Source of the DNA: Paenalcaligenes sp052103955
Lineage (GTDB): Bacteria; Pseudomonadota; Gammaproteobacteria; Burkholderiales; Burkholderiaceae_B
Reading direction: 5' to 3'
NCBI GenBank assembly: GCA_052103955.1
Contig: JBQELO010000019.1
Span: 1-64,000, forward strand
Length of the DNA stretch: 64,000 bases
The position numbers and the translations under genes were made by a program. Shown here one piece after another: positions 1 through 8,573 of this stretch. Position 1 is the first letter of the stretch. The number at the start of each line of letters is the position of its first letter. The notes below the pieces were generated by a model, which saw only the letters and a list, made by a program, of their open reading frames with translations, made no database searches and was not told where the DNA came from.

Positions 1-53
1 TAAAACTACAGCCTTCCAAGCTGTTGTCGCGAGTTCGATTCTCGTCACCCGCT
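1..53 (+). tRNA. tRNA-Gly(TCC), 3' part
   Basis: The 3' portion of a glycine tRNA; its 5' end lies outside the window. The anticodon stem ACAGC/GCTGT encloses the loop CTTCCAA, giving anticodon TCC at 15-17. A normal T arm and the 3' acceptor strand ACCCGC follow, with T as discriminator at 53. No CCA is encoded. It is the first visible member of a five-gene tRNA array. Confidence 0.93.
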
Positions 54-86
54 TTATTTGGAAACAAATATCCAAGCATTTAGCTT

Positions 87-160
<74 letters not shown>

Positions 161-166
161 TTATAT

Positions 167-238
167 GGTCCGTTGGTCAAGGGGTTAAGACACCGCCTTT
201 TCACGGCGGTAACACGGGTTCGAATCCCGTACGGACTA
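167..238 (+). tRNA. tRNA-Glu(TTC)
   Basis: A complete 72-base tRNA. The acceptor GGTCCGT pairs with ACGGACT, with G-T at the terminal pair. The anticodon stem CCGCC/GGCGG encloses loop TTTTCAC, anticodon TTC at 200-202. The T arm is ACGGGTTCGAATCCCGT and the discriminator is A238. It lies only six bases after tRNA-Ile, so the two are surely processed from one transcript. Confidence 0.95.
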
Positions 239-243
239 TATCT

Positions 244-333
244 GGAGGATTACCCAAGTCCGGCTGAAGGGAACGGTCTTGAAAACCGTCAGGCGTGTAA
301 AAGCGTGCGTGGGTTCGAATCCCACATCCTCCT
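244..333 (+). tRNA. tRNA-Ser(TGA)
   Basis: A class II tRNA of 90 bases with a long variable arm (about 289-307), as expected for serine. The acceptor GGAGGAT pairs with ATCCTCC. The anticodon stem ACGGT/ACCGT encloses CTTGAAA, anticodon TGA at 280-282. The discriminator position reads T (333), where G is usual for bacterial serine tRNAs. Confidence 0.92.
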
Positions 334-342
334 TATAATTAA

Positions 343-419
<77 letters not shown>

Positions 420-423
420 ATAC

Positions 424-458
424 AAAACCCCAGTATGAGAAATCATGCTGGGGTTTTT
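424..458 (+). terminator. Terminator of the tRNA array
   Basis: The inverted repeat ACCCCAGTATGA / TCATGCTGGGGT (one G-T pair) has a four-base loop and is followed by five T residues at 454-458. It directly follows the CCA end of tRNA-fMet, so it ends the tRNA transcript. Confidence 0.9.
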
Positions 459-594
459 CTTATTGTGCCCTCAGGAAATAACTAAAACAGTTGGTGGCGC
501 AGTGAGCATTTTAGGCGGTTAAGGCACTAACCCTTATGTTTTATGAGGGTAGGGGGACGATGTCTCGCACCATCCCCCAACCTGTGCCCCGTGT

Positions 595-3500
595 TTAGAA
601 TCGAATATTCACATTCGCATTTAGCCCGTTTTGTTTGATGCCAGAGCCAAATTGTCCCTGATAAGCAATGCCAAACACGGTATTTTGTTTAAGTTGGAAA
701 TCCAGTCCGCCTGAGACCAGTAGTGTATTGCGGCCAATACTAGTGCCGTTAACAGAAAAGTGATTCGATCCTGCAAATCTAGCTTCTGACGCAGGGGTGA
801 TATCGCCGAACGCATGACGCCATGCAACATCCGCACGTGCGGTAAGCGGTAGCGTATCCTGATTGAATTCGGCGGTTACTCGTAGCCCCAACGAGGAAAG
901 CCCTGTGTTCATCGTGTTTTTACGTAGGCTTAGGGCTGCACCATGACGATCTTTTTCACTGAAGGCATTGGTATTTAGGCGTACATAAGTAAGGTTGGCA
1001 TAGGGCTCAATGGCGAGGAGTTCGGTTGCTCTATGTGTGTAACCTAACTCGCCAAACACCTGAAAAGAATTGGCTTTGTAATCGGCAGAGAGAGTGTCTT
1101 CAAACCCTGCAAACGCGACTGAGCGCTTCATGTCTATGTTATGCCATGTGTAGGATAGGCCTGAGCGAAAGGCCAGCATACCGTGGGCATAATTGGCCGC
1201 TGTGCCACCATAGGCTCCAATAGTGTAATCGTCGCTTTTAGCCGAGGATTGGCGCTCATTCAAACGGAAGTTCGTATGGCTGTAACCTGCCAGTAAACCC
1301 AAACGCCAGGTGTCAAAAGCAGGTATATCAACCCCCATCAGAAAACCACTGACTCTGGTTTTGCTTTCTGCCGCGTTGTGGTTGCCGGAAAACGTGGTCC
1401 ATTCACCAAAACCGTGCGCCCACAGTGCTGGTTGGTCCAAAGAGCGGGTGGCGGGTAGGTCTGTACTAGCAAAACCGGGTGACAACTGCTTATACGCCGC
1501 TGTACGGATATAAGCACTGTTGTTGAGTAGGGAAGACTGTATAGCCGCATAAGCCTCACCAGACAGTTGGTCATAGGCCTGACGCGCTTCTTTGCCATTC
1601 AGAAATAACAGATGATCGTGCAGGACAGCACCTTCACCCTGACTTTCTAGTGCTGTAGCTGTGCTTCGTTGGTTAGCTGTGGCTGCTATATCCGCAAAAG
1701 TAACGGCAGAGCGGCTGGTATCGAGAAAGACATGGTTGGCATCATACTTCAGCGCAAAATCAATGAAAGGTGTTTGGGCAACCAAATCCCCACCTAAGTC
1801 GCCGTAGCTACCGCCTAGACCATTGGAGGCGGTAAGCAGTGTGTAGCGCGCTGTAGCACTGCCGCGACCAGCTCCGTGGCGTACAAGTTCAAGTGAGGCG
1901 TCGTGATCGATTTGCGCGGCACCATTGACGACGATCTGGTCAGAGCCAGCGCCCATCGATACGCCTGCCACATAGGTAGAGCCTGCTTGCTGATTAAAAG
2001 AGCCATTGACGGTTAATGTGCCTAGTGCTTGTTCGGCATAAAGGGCGCTACCGGGGGCTATCTTCCCGCCTTGCGCGAGGGTGAGATCGCCAACAGAACC
2101 TGTGCCGGCTAACTGGCCTGCCTGCGAGACGTGTGTCGCGGAGTGAAGGCTACCGTTGACTTCCAAACTACCGCCTACAATGTTGGTGGGGCCTTGATAG
2201 GTGTTTTGTCCTGTCAGTACTAACACACCGTCCCCGCGTTTGGTGAGATCGCCTATGCCGGAAATAGAGTTTGACCAGACAGAGGAAAAACCTTGTGTGT
2301 CTACATCAAACACACCGGTGTAACGAAGCTCCATAGGGCCATCAACGGCGGCACCCAGATTTAGTAGCCCTTGGCCAAATTTATCGTGATCGGTGTAGCC
2401 GGTTGTCGTGGTGGTGGTTAGCAGGGTTTCAATGGTTTGGCGTGCCGTCATGTAGGGAAAGGCAGAGCGTACAACCGCCGCTGCACCGGCCACATGCGGC
2501 GATGCCATGGAGGTTCCTTCTAGGTGCAGGTAAGTGCGATTGCTATTGATGCTGTCGCCTTGCGGCCAGGTAGAGTAAATACCGTCCTTATCATCGACAT
2601 CCATATTACCGCCCGGAGCAGCCATACACCACTCGGCGGCCGCCCCGCACTCATTGCTGTAAGGCGCGAGATTGCCGTGCTTATCAACCGCGACCACGAC
2701 GATCAGAGAGCCTGCTAAGTCAGAAAAATCCATATTCTGTAAGGCAGGATCAGTAGGGCTTAAGAAACTATAGGTGTTTGGATTTTCAGGATCAAAGGTG
2801 TCGTCTTCTGTGTCGACCAAGCGAATTTTTCCGCTACGGATAAAATCAGGAGTAATCAGCGGGAGCATCCCATTTCCAGTGGGCATTGCGGTATAGGCAC
2901 CGGGCTGATCTTGGCGTTCATTACCCGCAGCAAACACCATCACCACATCGCTGTCAGCGGCATGCTTCATGGCATGGTAGGTTTGCCGTAACTCTTCAGG
3001 GCTTTCGGCTATAGGCTGATAGCTTAGTACCTGATAGTGCGGATTAAGTGTGCCATCTGCAAACTGCAGATTTGGAAAAGCGTTAGGCCCATAACTACCA
3101 TTAATGACTTTTGCACCGTGGTCTGCAGCATAAATCAAAGCTTGGTTATCGGGAGTCCAGTCTGCATCGCGCCCTTCAACTTCAATGGCGCGTAAGGGCA
3201 TCAGTATCGCGTCATAGGCTACACCTTGCATGCCAGAACCATTGCGGCCAGCGGCGATAATCCCCGCAACATGGTCACCGTGCCCAGCAAGTGAGCCATC
3301 TCTCTGGTCAATGCCTGGAAACACATTATGGATAGCTTGATCGTTGCCAAAGTTAAACAACCAAGGTGACACACGACCTGCGTATTCTGGGTGATTGACG
3401 TCTAGCCCAGAATCGATCACGGCGACGATAATGCCTTTGCCTGTATAGCCTTTTAGATAGGCGGGCAGGGCATTAATCATGTCTAGTCCCCAGTTGGCAT

Positions 3501-3618
3501 GGTATTCCGCATCGGCTGCCGGTGGAGGTGTTGAGGTGCTTTGTGCATAGATTAAGCTAGGAGTGCTGAGTACCGAGCTTAGGGAGATCAATAGTATTTT
3601 TTTTCTCAAACCAGACAT
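595..3618 (-). CDS. Autotransporter subtilisin-like serine protease
   Basis: A 1007-residue type Va autotransporter whose passenger is an S8 (subtilisin) protease. The signal peptide is about residues 1-26. The catalytic triad is Asp69 (VIDSG), His113 (HGDHVAG, with Asp where Thr is usual) and Ser370 (GTSMASPHVAG), with oxyanion Asn233 (AAGN). A passenger-associated repeat (LTGQNTYQGPT) follows at about 470-490. The last 280 residues form the outer-membrane beta barrel ending in NIRF with a terminal Phe. The ATG at 3618 was chosen over two upstream possibilities because GAGGG precedes it at good spacing and a signal peptide starts there. It is divergent from another protease-like autotransporter with a closely similar barrel. 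By family knowledge the passenger would act on the cell surface or be self-released; the substrate is unknown. Confidence 0.92.
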   Translation of the reverse strand: MSGLRKKILLISLSSVLSTPSLIYAQSTSTPPPAADAEYHANWGLDMINALPAYLKGYTGKGIIVAVIDSGLDVNHPEYAGRVSPWLFNFGNDQAIHNVFPGIDQRDGSLAGHGDHVAGIIAAGRNGSGMQGVAYDAILMPLRAIEVEGRDADWTPDNQALIYAADHGAKVINGSYGPNAFPNLQFADGTLNPHYQVLSYQPIAESPEELRQTYHAMKHAADSDVVMVFAAGNERQDQPGAYTAMPTGNGMLPLITPDFIRSGKIRLVDTEDDTFDPENPNTYSFLSPTDPALQNMDFSDLAGSLIVVVAVDKHGNLAPYSNECGAAAEWCMAAPGGNMDVDDKDGIYSTWPQGDSINSNRTYLHLEGTSMASPHVAGAAAVVRSAFPYMTARQTIETLLTTTTTTGYTDHDKFGQGLLNLGAAVDGPMELRYTGVFDVDTQGFSSVWSNSISGIGDLTKRGDGVLVLTGQNTYQGPTNIVGGSLEVNGSLHSATHVSQAGQLAGTGSVGDLTLAQGGKIAPGSALYAEQALGTLTVNGSFNQQAGSTYVAGVSMGAGSDQIVVNGAAQIDHDASLELVRHGAGRGSATARYTLLTASNGLGGSYGDLGGDLVAQTPFIDFALKYDANHVFLDTSRSAVTFADIAATANQRSTATALESQGEGAVLHDHLLFLNGKEARQAYDQLSGEAYAAIQSSLLNNSAYIRTAAYKQLSPGFASTDLPATRSLDQPALWAHGFGEWTTFSGNHNAAESKTRVSGFLMGVDIPAFDTWRLGLLAGYSHTNFRLNERQSSAKSDDYTIGAYGGTAANYAHGMLAFRSGLSYTWHNIDMKRSVAFAGFEDTLSADYKANSFQVFGELGYTHRATELLAIEPYANLTYVRLNTNAFSEKDRHGAALSLRKNTMNTGLSSLGLRVTAEFNQDTLPLTARADVAWRHAFGDITPASEARFAGSNHFSVNGTSIGRNTLLVSGGLDFQLKQNTVFGIAYQGQFGSGIKQNGLNANVNIRF

Positions 3619-3656
3619 AAAAGTCACCCTCACATTATTCATTGTTATGTAGCGCC

Positions 3657-3700
3657 ATAGTAATGGCGCTATGCGGCGATTGGCTATCACTGAAAATGGG
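3657..3700 (-). promoter_or_regulatory. TCAGTGAT box and -10 of the serine protease autotransporter
   Basis: On the minus strand the 17-base box CCCATTTTCAGTGATAG (3700-3684) is followed after 21 bases by TACTAT (3662-3657), a -10-like hexamer. The deduced start near 3650 would leave a 5' leader of about 32 bases. No -35 hexamer is recognisable and the box is centred near -42, the usual place of a class II activator. Matching boxes occur at 3731, 50635 and 60485. Confidence 0.6.
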
Positions 3701-3730
3701 TATGTGGGGGCGTGTTGGCTGCTGAATGTA

Positions 3731-3773
3731 CCAGTTTTCAGTGATGGTTTTGTGGTGCGGCTACCAGTACTAT
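3731..3773 (+). promoter_or_regulatory. TCAGTGAT box and -10 of the metalloprotease-like autotransporter
   Basis: The box CCAGTTTTCAGTGATGG (3731-3747) is followed after exactly 20 bases by TACTAT (3768-3773). It is the mirror of the box serving the divergent gene, the two cores lying about 47 bases apart. The leader to the ATG at 3851 would be about 70 bases. No convincing -35 is present, which fits activator dependence. Confidence 0.6.
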
Positions 3774-3850
3774 AAGTGTCGCGCGCGTGGGTATCGCTGC
3801 GTTGTCAAAAAAATATATATATGCAGTGGATGCCTCTTTGGGAGTGAATA

Positions 3851-6800
3851 ATGGCCAAGTTAATCTCTACGCCGATGCTATTACCGTATCTATCTACTAG
3901 TCTTTTGTACGTGGCGCTGAGTAACCCCGCTGCGGCAATTAGCTCTCATGTGGTCGAGAATGCCGATGGCACTCCCTTTATTACGCTGCGGTTTTTTGAT
4001 GTGGATGATGGTTTTTATGAGTATGGTCAAGCGTCGAGCTGGAACCTGAGTGACCAGGACAAAGAACAACTCATTGCGGCAACACACTATTGGTCAGAGA
4101 TTATTCAGCCCGTACCCGGAAAAAACCCAGCTATCCTGAATGTGGGTACAGCGACGGGGAATTGGGGGGGCTCGGCTTCAAGCCATAATGCCACGATGCA
4201 GGACGGTGCGCCTACGACGGTACAGGCAACACTGACCAATCAGTATTACACCAATCTGCTCTATGGCGCGCACGGTGTCATCACGGTAACCAACAAAGTT
4301 GGCTCAATGGATTGGTCTACAGCTCCCTATACGCCGTCCCATATCGCACTGAGTAGCGAAACGTCGTTAAGTACAGTGATGATCCACGAAATTGCTCATG
4401 CCCTCGGTGTGGGGGCTAATGCGACTATCGTTGGTGCATATAACGGATCGCCAGTGGCACAGTTTAGCGGTGGTTTTGACGTGTGGAGCACGCATTTGCG
4501 TGATGATAATGACAATCCTGCAAGCGCTGGGCAATACATATATTGTGATGGTTGCGAGGTTCCTGATGTTCAGGGCGCATTTGATGTACGCAATGATCAA
4601 GCCTACTTTACCGGTACGCATGTGAATGAGGTGTTGAATGGGGCGATGAAAGGTCTGCCAATGCGTATTGGTACGGATTATGGCCCTTACGATCAACCAT
4701 TTTTCAGCCATATAGAGCTAAAAAATGGGGTAATGAGTCATCAGTATTATCGTAATTACACGACGCTGATGGAGGCCGAGTTAGCTGCCTTACAAGATAT
4801 TGGCTACACCATTGACCGACGTAATTTTTACGGCAATTCTGTGTATGGGGGTGGGCTAACGCTCACCAATAACAATCCTTATTTTGGGCGCAATGCGAGC
4901 GGTACTGGTTACCTTGCCAATAGCTATAACGGTGCAACGCTAGGTCTAGGGCTGCATGTGTATGGTAGCCATAACACCATTACCCAGAATGCGGATTTGT
5001 TGTCGGCTGGTGCAGGTGGTGGCGGTATTCGTATTGATGGGGAAGGTAATAATCTGAAGATTGCACCGGGTGTGCGTGTCTATGCCGATGGTGAGAATGG
5101 TCGTGCGGTTATGTTTGCTTATGGTAAAGATCACAGCTTAACCCACCGTGGGGATGCTCAAGCACTGGGTGACAACGGTGTCGCGGTTAGCTTTGATTTT
5201 GGCCATAATTCGCGTGGTGATGCAACGGGTTACCGTGGTTCCTATATTCTTTCTACATACGATAGCACCCCTCAGAAAGACGCACAGATTTGGTCTGAAC
5301 TGAACGGTGCTTTAGTTTCAAGCTTTGATTTGACGGGGCGTGTGGCTGGGAAAAAAGCGGCAATTTTCATGTCTGAAAATGCGTACGTTGAAGATATCAA
5401 CGTGATGCAGGGTGCACGTATTTCTGGCGATATCATTTCAGACTACTCGGAACTGGATGACAATCTTAACCTGCGTTTGACGCAGCTTCGTTTCGGTCTA
5501 GAGGCTGACGAAGAAGGGCGCGCCACACAGCACGCAGACGCGAATTTTGCCATTGGCTATGCGGGTAACATTGTGGGCCAGAATATCTCCTTCCAAGCGT
5601 TAGGGGGCACGTCTGTACTGACAGGTAACCATGACCTCTTTGACGTGTTGGTGGACCGCGATGCAACACTGGCGGGGCGTGGTGAGTACACCATCGCGAC
5701 GAATCGTTTTTTTACTAACTATGGCACGTTGTTCGTTCCTCAAGTAGGTGACGCCATCACGGTGCATGGCAACTATGATCAGCCCGCAGCAGGTACCTTG
5801 CAGGTGGTGTTTAACGATCAACAGCAGATCAGTAGCCTGATTGTGAATGGTCGTGCGGATATTGATGGCAGCATCATGTTTACACCAGAACGCGGCTACT
5901 ACCATAATGGCTTCAAGGTGACGTCAGACCAGTGGCTGCAAGCCAATGTGCTCAATGGTGGGTTTACGGACATGTCTACCGCGCTTGCGTCTCCAACGCT
6001 TACCGCGACAACTACCGATAATGGTCAGAATAGCTATACGGTTGCTTTGAGCCGCCAAGAGGATGCCTATTCGCACTATGCGGATGGTCAGAATGCTCAG
6101 GCTGTTGGTGTAGCTCTTTATGGTGTAGCAAACAGCGAAACCCCGGAGCTGCAGGGGTTTATTACCATGCTGGACTTCTCAGCAATAGATGGTTCAGATA
6201 TTCGCGCCGCTTTGCCACAACTGTCCAGCGAGGCTTATGCGTCTGCACAGGGTGTTTTGATGCAGGACAGTGCGGCAACGCGTAACGCGGCGAATAACCG
6301 TTTGCAGCAAGCCTTTGGCCCAGTGCCTACCGTAGCGGTGGCACAGGCGAGCAAGGATACAAGCGGTACAGCTGCTTGGGTATCTCTACATAATCGTTGG
6401 AATACGCAATCGGGTAATAGCAATACAGCACGTACTACCTCCACACTGGATGGATTTACCATGGGGATTGATACCAGTCTTAACCAGAACTGGCGTCTGG
6501 GTGTGTTAGCAGGCTATGGTCATTCCTCGTTCAAGATCAGAGATCGTGCTGCTTCGGGCTCCAGCAATACCTACAACTTAGGGGCTTATGCGGGGAGTGA
6601 GTGGGAGGTTGCCGGTGGGGCATTGGGTCTGCGTAGCGGGCTTGTCTATGCATGGCATGATGTGGACGTGAAGCGCTCTGTGGCGTTTGTTGATTTTAGT
6701 GACTCGCTGTCTGCAGATTACAAGGCGGGGACTTTTCAGATTTTTGGTGAAGTGGGCTATAAGCTGAATGTGAGCCAGAATGCCGTGGTAGAACCGTATG

Positions 6801-7207
6801 CCAGTGTGGCGTATGTTCGCCTGCACACAGACGGCTTTGATGAAAAAGGAAAAAATGGTGTTGCGCTGGCTGTTAACTCTGCCACCATGGACACCACCTT
6901 ATCGACGCTAGGTGTACGTATTGCAGGTAGTGTGGATCTTGGCAATGCCGCCGTAACAGCGCGTGCTGATCTGGGGTGGAGGCACGCTTCTGGCGATGTG
7001 ATACCAACGTCAACTGCTAGCTTTATAGCCGGTTCCAACAACTTTGTCGCGCTTGGTAACTCCATAGGCAAAGATACAGCGTTGGTGGAAACAGGATTTG
7101 ATGTAGCGCTAAGCAAAAACGCCAAGTTTGGGGTGTCGTATCAGGGGCAGTTTGGCTCAGGCTTGAACCAGAACGGTGTGAATGCGCACGTTAACGTGCG
7201 GTTTTGA
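3851..7207 (+). CDS. Autotransporter with metzincin-like metalloprotease passenger
   Basis: An 1118-residue autotransporter. The signal peptide is about 1-29, ending NPAAA. The passenger carries a zinc-protease signature HEIAHALG (His179, Glu180, His183) and, 112 residues after Glu180's neighbour, a Met-turn-like GVMSHQ (Met295), followed by LAALQDIGY as in several secreted metalloproteases. The usual third ligand of HExxHxxGxxH falls on Ala189, so the third zinc ligand must come from elsewhere or the site is inactive. Residues about 330-700 are a beta-helix-like stretch. The C-terminal 280 residues form the barrel, ending NVRF. GGGAG lies six bases before the ATG. The barrel closely resembles that of the divergent serine protease gene, pointing to duplication or exchange. 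Protease activity is inferred from motifs only. Confidence 0.85.
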   Translation: MAKLISTPMLLPYLSTSLLYVALSNPAAAISSHVVENADGTPFITLRFFDVDDGFYEYGQASSWNLSDQDKEQLIAATHYWSEIIQPVPGKNPAILNVGTATGNWGGSASSHNATMQDGAPTTVQATLTNQYYTNLLYGAHGVITVTNKVGSMDWSTAPYTPSHIALSSETSLSTVMIHEIAHALGVGANATIVGAYNGSPVAQFSGGFDVWSTHLRDDNDNPASAGQYIYCDGCEVPDVQGAFDVRNDQAYFTGTHVNEVLNGAMKGLPMRIGTDYGPYDQPFFSHIELKNGVMSHQYYRNYTTLMEAELAALQDIGYTIDRRNFYGNSVYGGGLTLTNNNPYFGRNASGTGYLANSYNGATLGLGLHVYGSHNTITQNADLLSAGAGGGGIRIDGEGNNLKIAPGVRVYADGENGRAVMFAYGKDHSLTHRGDAQALGDNGVAVSFDFGHNSRGDATGYRGSYILSTYDSTPQKDAQIWSELNGALVSSFDLTGRVAGKKAAIFMSENAYVEDINVMQGARISGDIISDYSELDDNLNLRLTQLRFGLEADEEGRATQHADANFAIGYAGNIVGQNISFQALGGTSVLTGNHDLFDVLVDRDATLAGRGEYTIATNRFFTNYGTLFVPQVGDAITVHGNYDQPAAGTLQVVFNDQQQISSLIVNGRADIDGSIMFTPERGYYHNGFKVTSDQWLQANVLNGGFTDMSTALASPTLTATTTDNGQNSYTVALSRQEDAYSHYADGQNAQAVGVALYGVANSETPELQGFITMLDFSAIDGSDIRAALPQLSSEAYASAQGVLMQDSAATRNAANNRLQQAFGPVPTVAVAQASKDTSGTAAWVSLHNRWNTQSGNSNTARTTSTLDGFTMGIDTSLNQNWRLGVLAGYGHSSFKIRDRAASGSSNTYNLGAYAGSEWEVAGGALGLRSGLVYAWHDVDVKRSVAFVDFSDSLSADYKAGTFQIFGEVGYKLNVSQNAVVEPYASVAYVRLHTDGFDEKGKNGVALAVNSATMDTTLSTLGVRIAGSVDLGNAAVTARADLGWRHASGDVIPTSTASFIAGSNNFVALGNSIGKDTALVETGFDVALSKNAKFGVSYQGQFGSGLNQNGVNAHVNVRF

Positions 7208-7286
7208 GGGGAAGCGTAGAACGTACATGTGTTGTTCTACGCAGTGTTGCTGACACGGACAACATATCACTGTTGCTGCTATACAT

Positions 7287-7313
7287 AAAAAACGGGGCGC
7301 TTTGTGCGCCCCG
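7287..7313 (-). terminator. Terminator of the 43-residue peptide gene
   Basis: A perfect 8-bp G+C-rich hairpin, CGGGGCGC/GCGCCCCG with a five-base loop. On the minus strand it is followed by six T residues (7292-7287). It lies 22 bases beyond the stop codon of the small minus-strand gene, which supports that gene being transcribed on its own. Confidence 0.88.
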
Positions 7314-7334
7314 TGTACTGTTCAATAGCGGCCA

Positions 7335-7466
7335 TTAAATGATGCAGGCCCCACCTTCACACTCATTGCTAGCTTCTATTTCTTCTTGGTTATCAATGAA
7401 CTCTTGATGCTTTTCGTTGAGTTTTTTCTCCATCTCGTCGTCTAATTCAAAGTTATCAATATCCAT
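7335..7466 (-). CDS. Small acidic peptide with Cys-containing C-terminus
   Basis: A 43-residue open frame with ATG at 7466, AGGTG seven bases upstream, and a strong intrinsic terminator just after the stop. The product begins MDIDNFELDDEMEKK and ends NECEGGACII. Its N-terminal and central part is very acidic and probably helical, and the tail holds two cysteines in CxxxxC spacing beside a Gly pair. There is no signal peptide or membrane segment. I do not recognise the family. An acidic leader followed by a short Cys/Gly core resembles modified-peptide precursors, but no modification enzyme gene is adjacent, so a metal-binding or regulatory small protein is equally possible. Confidence 0.7.
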   Translation of the reverse strand: MDIDNFELDDEMEKKLNEKHQEFIDNQEEIEASNECEGGACII

Positions 7467-7551
7467 GTTTTCACCTAAGCAGAGTTGAGTTATCCGACCC
7501 CAGTATAGGTGATTTGTCTAAGCCTCGTCATGGCGTGATCGTTATTATTTA

Positions 7552-8460
7552 TTACGCCACGCTCAGTTCTGCCTCTAGCATTTTCAGCATGGCATGTACC
7601 TTAGGTTGCAATTGGCGCCCTAGCGGCCATAGCAGGTGTAAGGCTAGCCCTTCTACTGCCAACTCAGGCAAGACGGTCATTAATTCGCCTCGCTCTAGTT
7701 CGTCGTGTATTAACCAGGTCGCCAGTTGTGCAACCCCAAAACCGGCTTTGACGGCGGCTACTTGCGCCTCGCCGTTACCCACTACCATACGCCCCTCTAT
7801 GGGATGGCGCTCGGTGTGGTGCTGGCTGTATGCGAGTAACCAAGGGCTGGTTGTGCCATCAGCTTTACCGTAAAGCACGGCATCGTGTGTGAGCAACTGT
7901 TCTATAGAGTGAGGTGTGCCGTGCGTGGCGAGATACTGTGGGGCGGCACAAAACACTAAGCGCTCTTTACCTAGGTAGTGATGCCCGATGGTAGTAGGCC
8001 AGTGGTCTGGACCACCTATGCGCACAGCAATGTCTATATTGTCGTCGTGCAAATCACTAAAGCGGTCGCTCAGTGAAACATGTGGCCGCAAATAAGGATA
8101 CTGCGCCGCAAATTGCAGCACAGTAGGCCACACATGTAAGCGCCCAAAGGTAGCGGGGGCATCAATGCGTAAACGGCCGGCGGGAGCATGATGGTGTGCG
8201 GATAGTACAGCTTCGGCCTCTTTGAGTTCTTTGAGTACGCGCTGGCAGGTGACGTAAAACGCTGCACCGGCGTCGGTGAGCGCTAGGGTGCGAGTCGTGC
8301 GTTCAAATAAGCGTACGCCAACTCGGCTTTCTAACTTGGCAACACTTTTGCTAATGGCGGAGTTAGTCAGGTTTAGCCGCTCCGCTGCAGCGGTAAAGCT
8401 GCCTGCGTCTGCCGTGGCTACAAAGTTTTCTATGCCTTTAAGGCGTTCACTTTGATTCAT
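7552..8460 (-). CDS. LysR-family transcriptional regulator
   Basis: A 302-residue LysR regulator. The N-terminal winged helix-turn-helix covers about residues 8-66 (FTAAAERLNLTNSAISKSVAKLE), followed by a substrate-binding domain. The ATG at 8460 is chosen because GGAG sits five bases upstream (AAGGAGTGGC). It is divergent from an MFS exporter across about 110 bases, an arrangement in which LysR proteins usually control the neighbour and themselves. The inducer is unknown. Confidence 0.9.
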   Translation of the reverse strand: MNQSERLKGIENFVATADAGSFTAAAERLNLTNSAISKSVAKLESRVGVRLFERTTRTLALTDAGAAFYVTCQRVLKELKEAEAVLSAHHHAPAGRLRIDAPATFGRLHVWPTVLQFAAQYPYLRPHVSLSDRFSDLHDDNIDIAVRIGGPDHWPTTIGHHYLGKERLVFCAAPQYLATHGTPHSIEQLLTHDAVLYGKADGTTSPWLLAYSQHHTERHPIEGRMVVGNGEAQVAAVKAGFGVAQLATWLIHDELERGELMTVLPELAVEGLALHLLWPLGRQLQPKVHAMLKMLEAELSVA

Positions 8461-8573
8461 GCCACTCCTTTTATTGGGGAAATAAATTCTAGAATAATAG
8501 GAATATATATCCAAGATAAGAGTTTAATTCTTAAATAGACTGTATGCCATCCTATCTATAACGGAGAATAGTG

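Noticed and set aside
541..590. G+C-rich imperfect hairpin after the serine protease autotransporter stop
   Set aside because: The stem GGT-GGGGG/CCCCC-ACC is imperfect and no T tract follows on the minus strand, so I do not call it a terminator.
3802..3830. TTGTCA as a -35 for the metalloprotease-like autotransporter
   Set aside because: No -10 stands at 16-18 bases from it; the TATATATAT stretch is too close, and the box-plus-TACTAT arrangement fits better.
7210..7245. Hairpin GCGTAGAAC/GTTCTACGC as terminator of the metalloprotease-like autotransporter
   Set aside because: The stem is good but no T tract follows, so its role is undecided.
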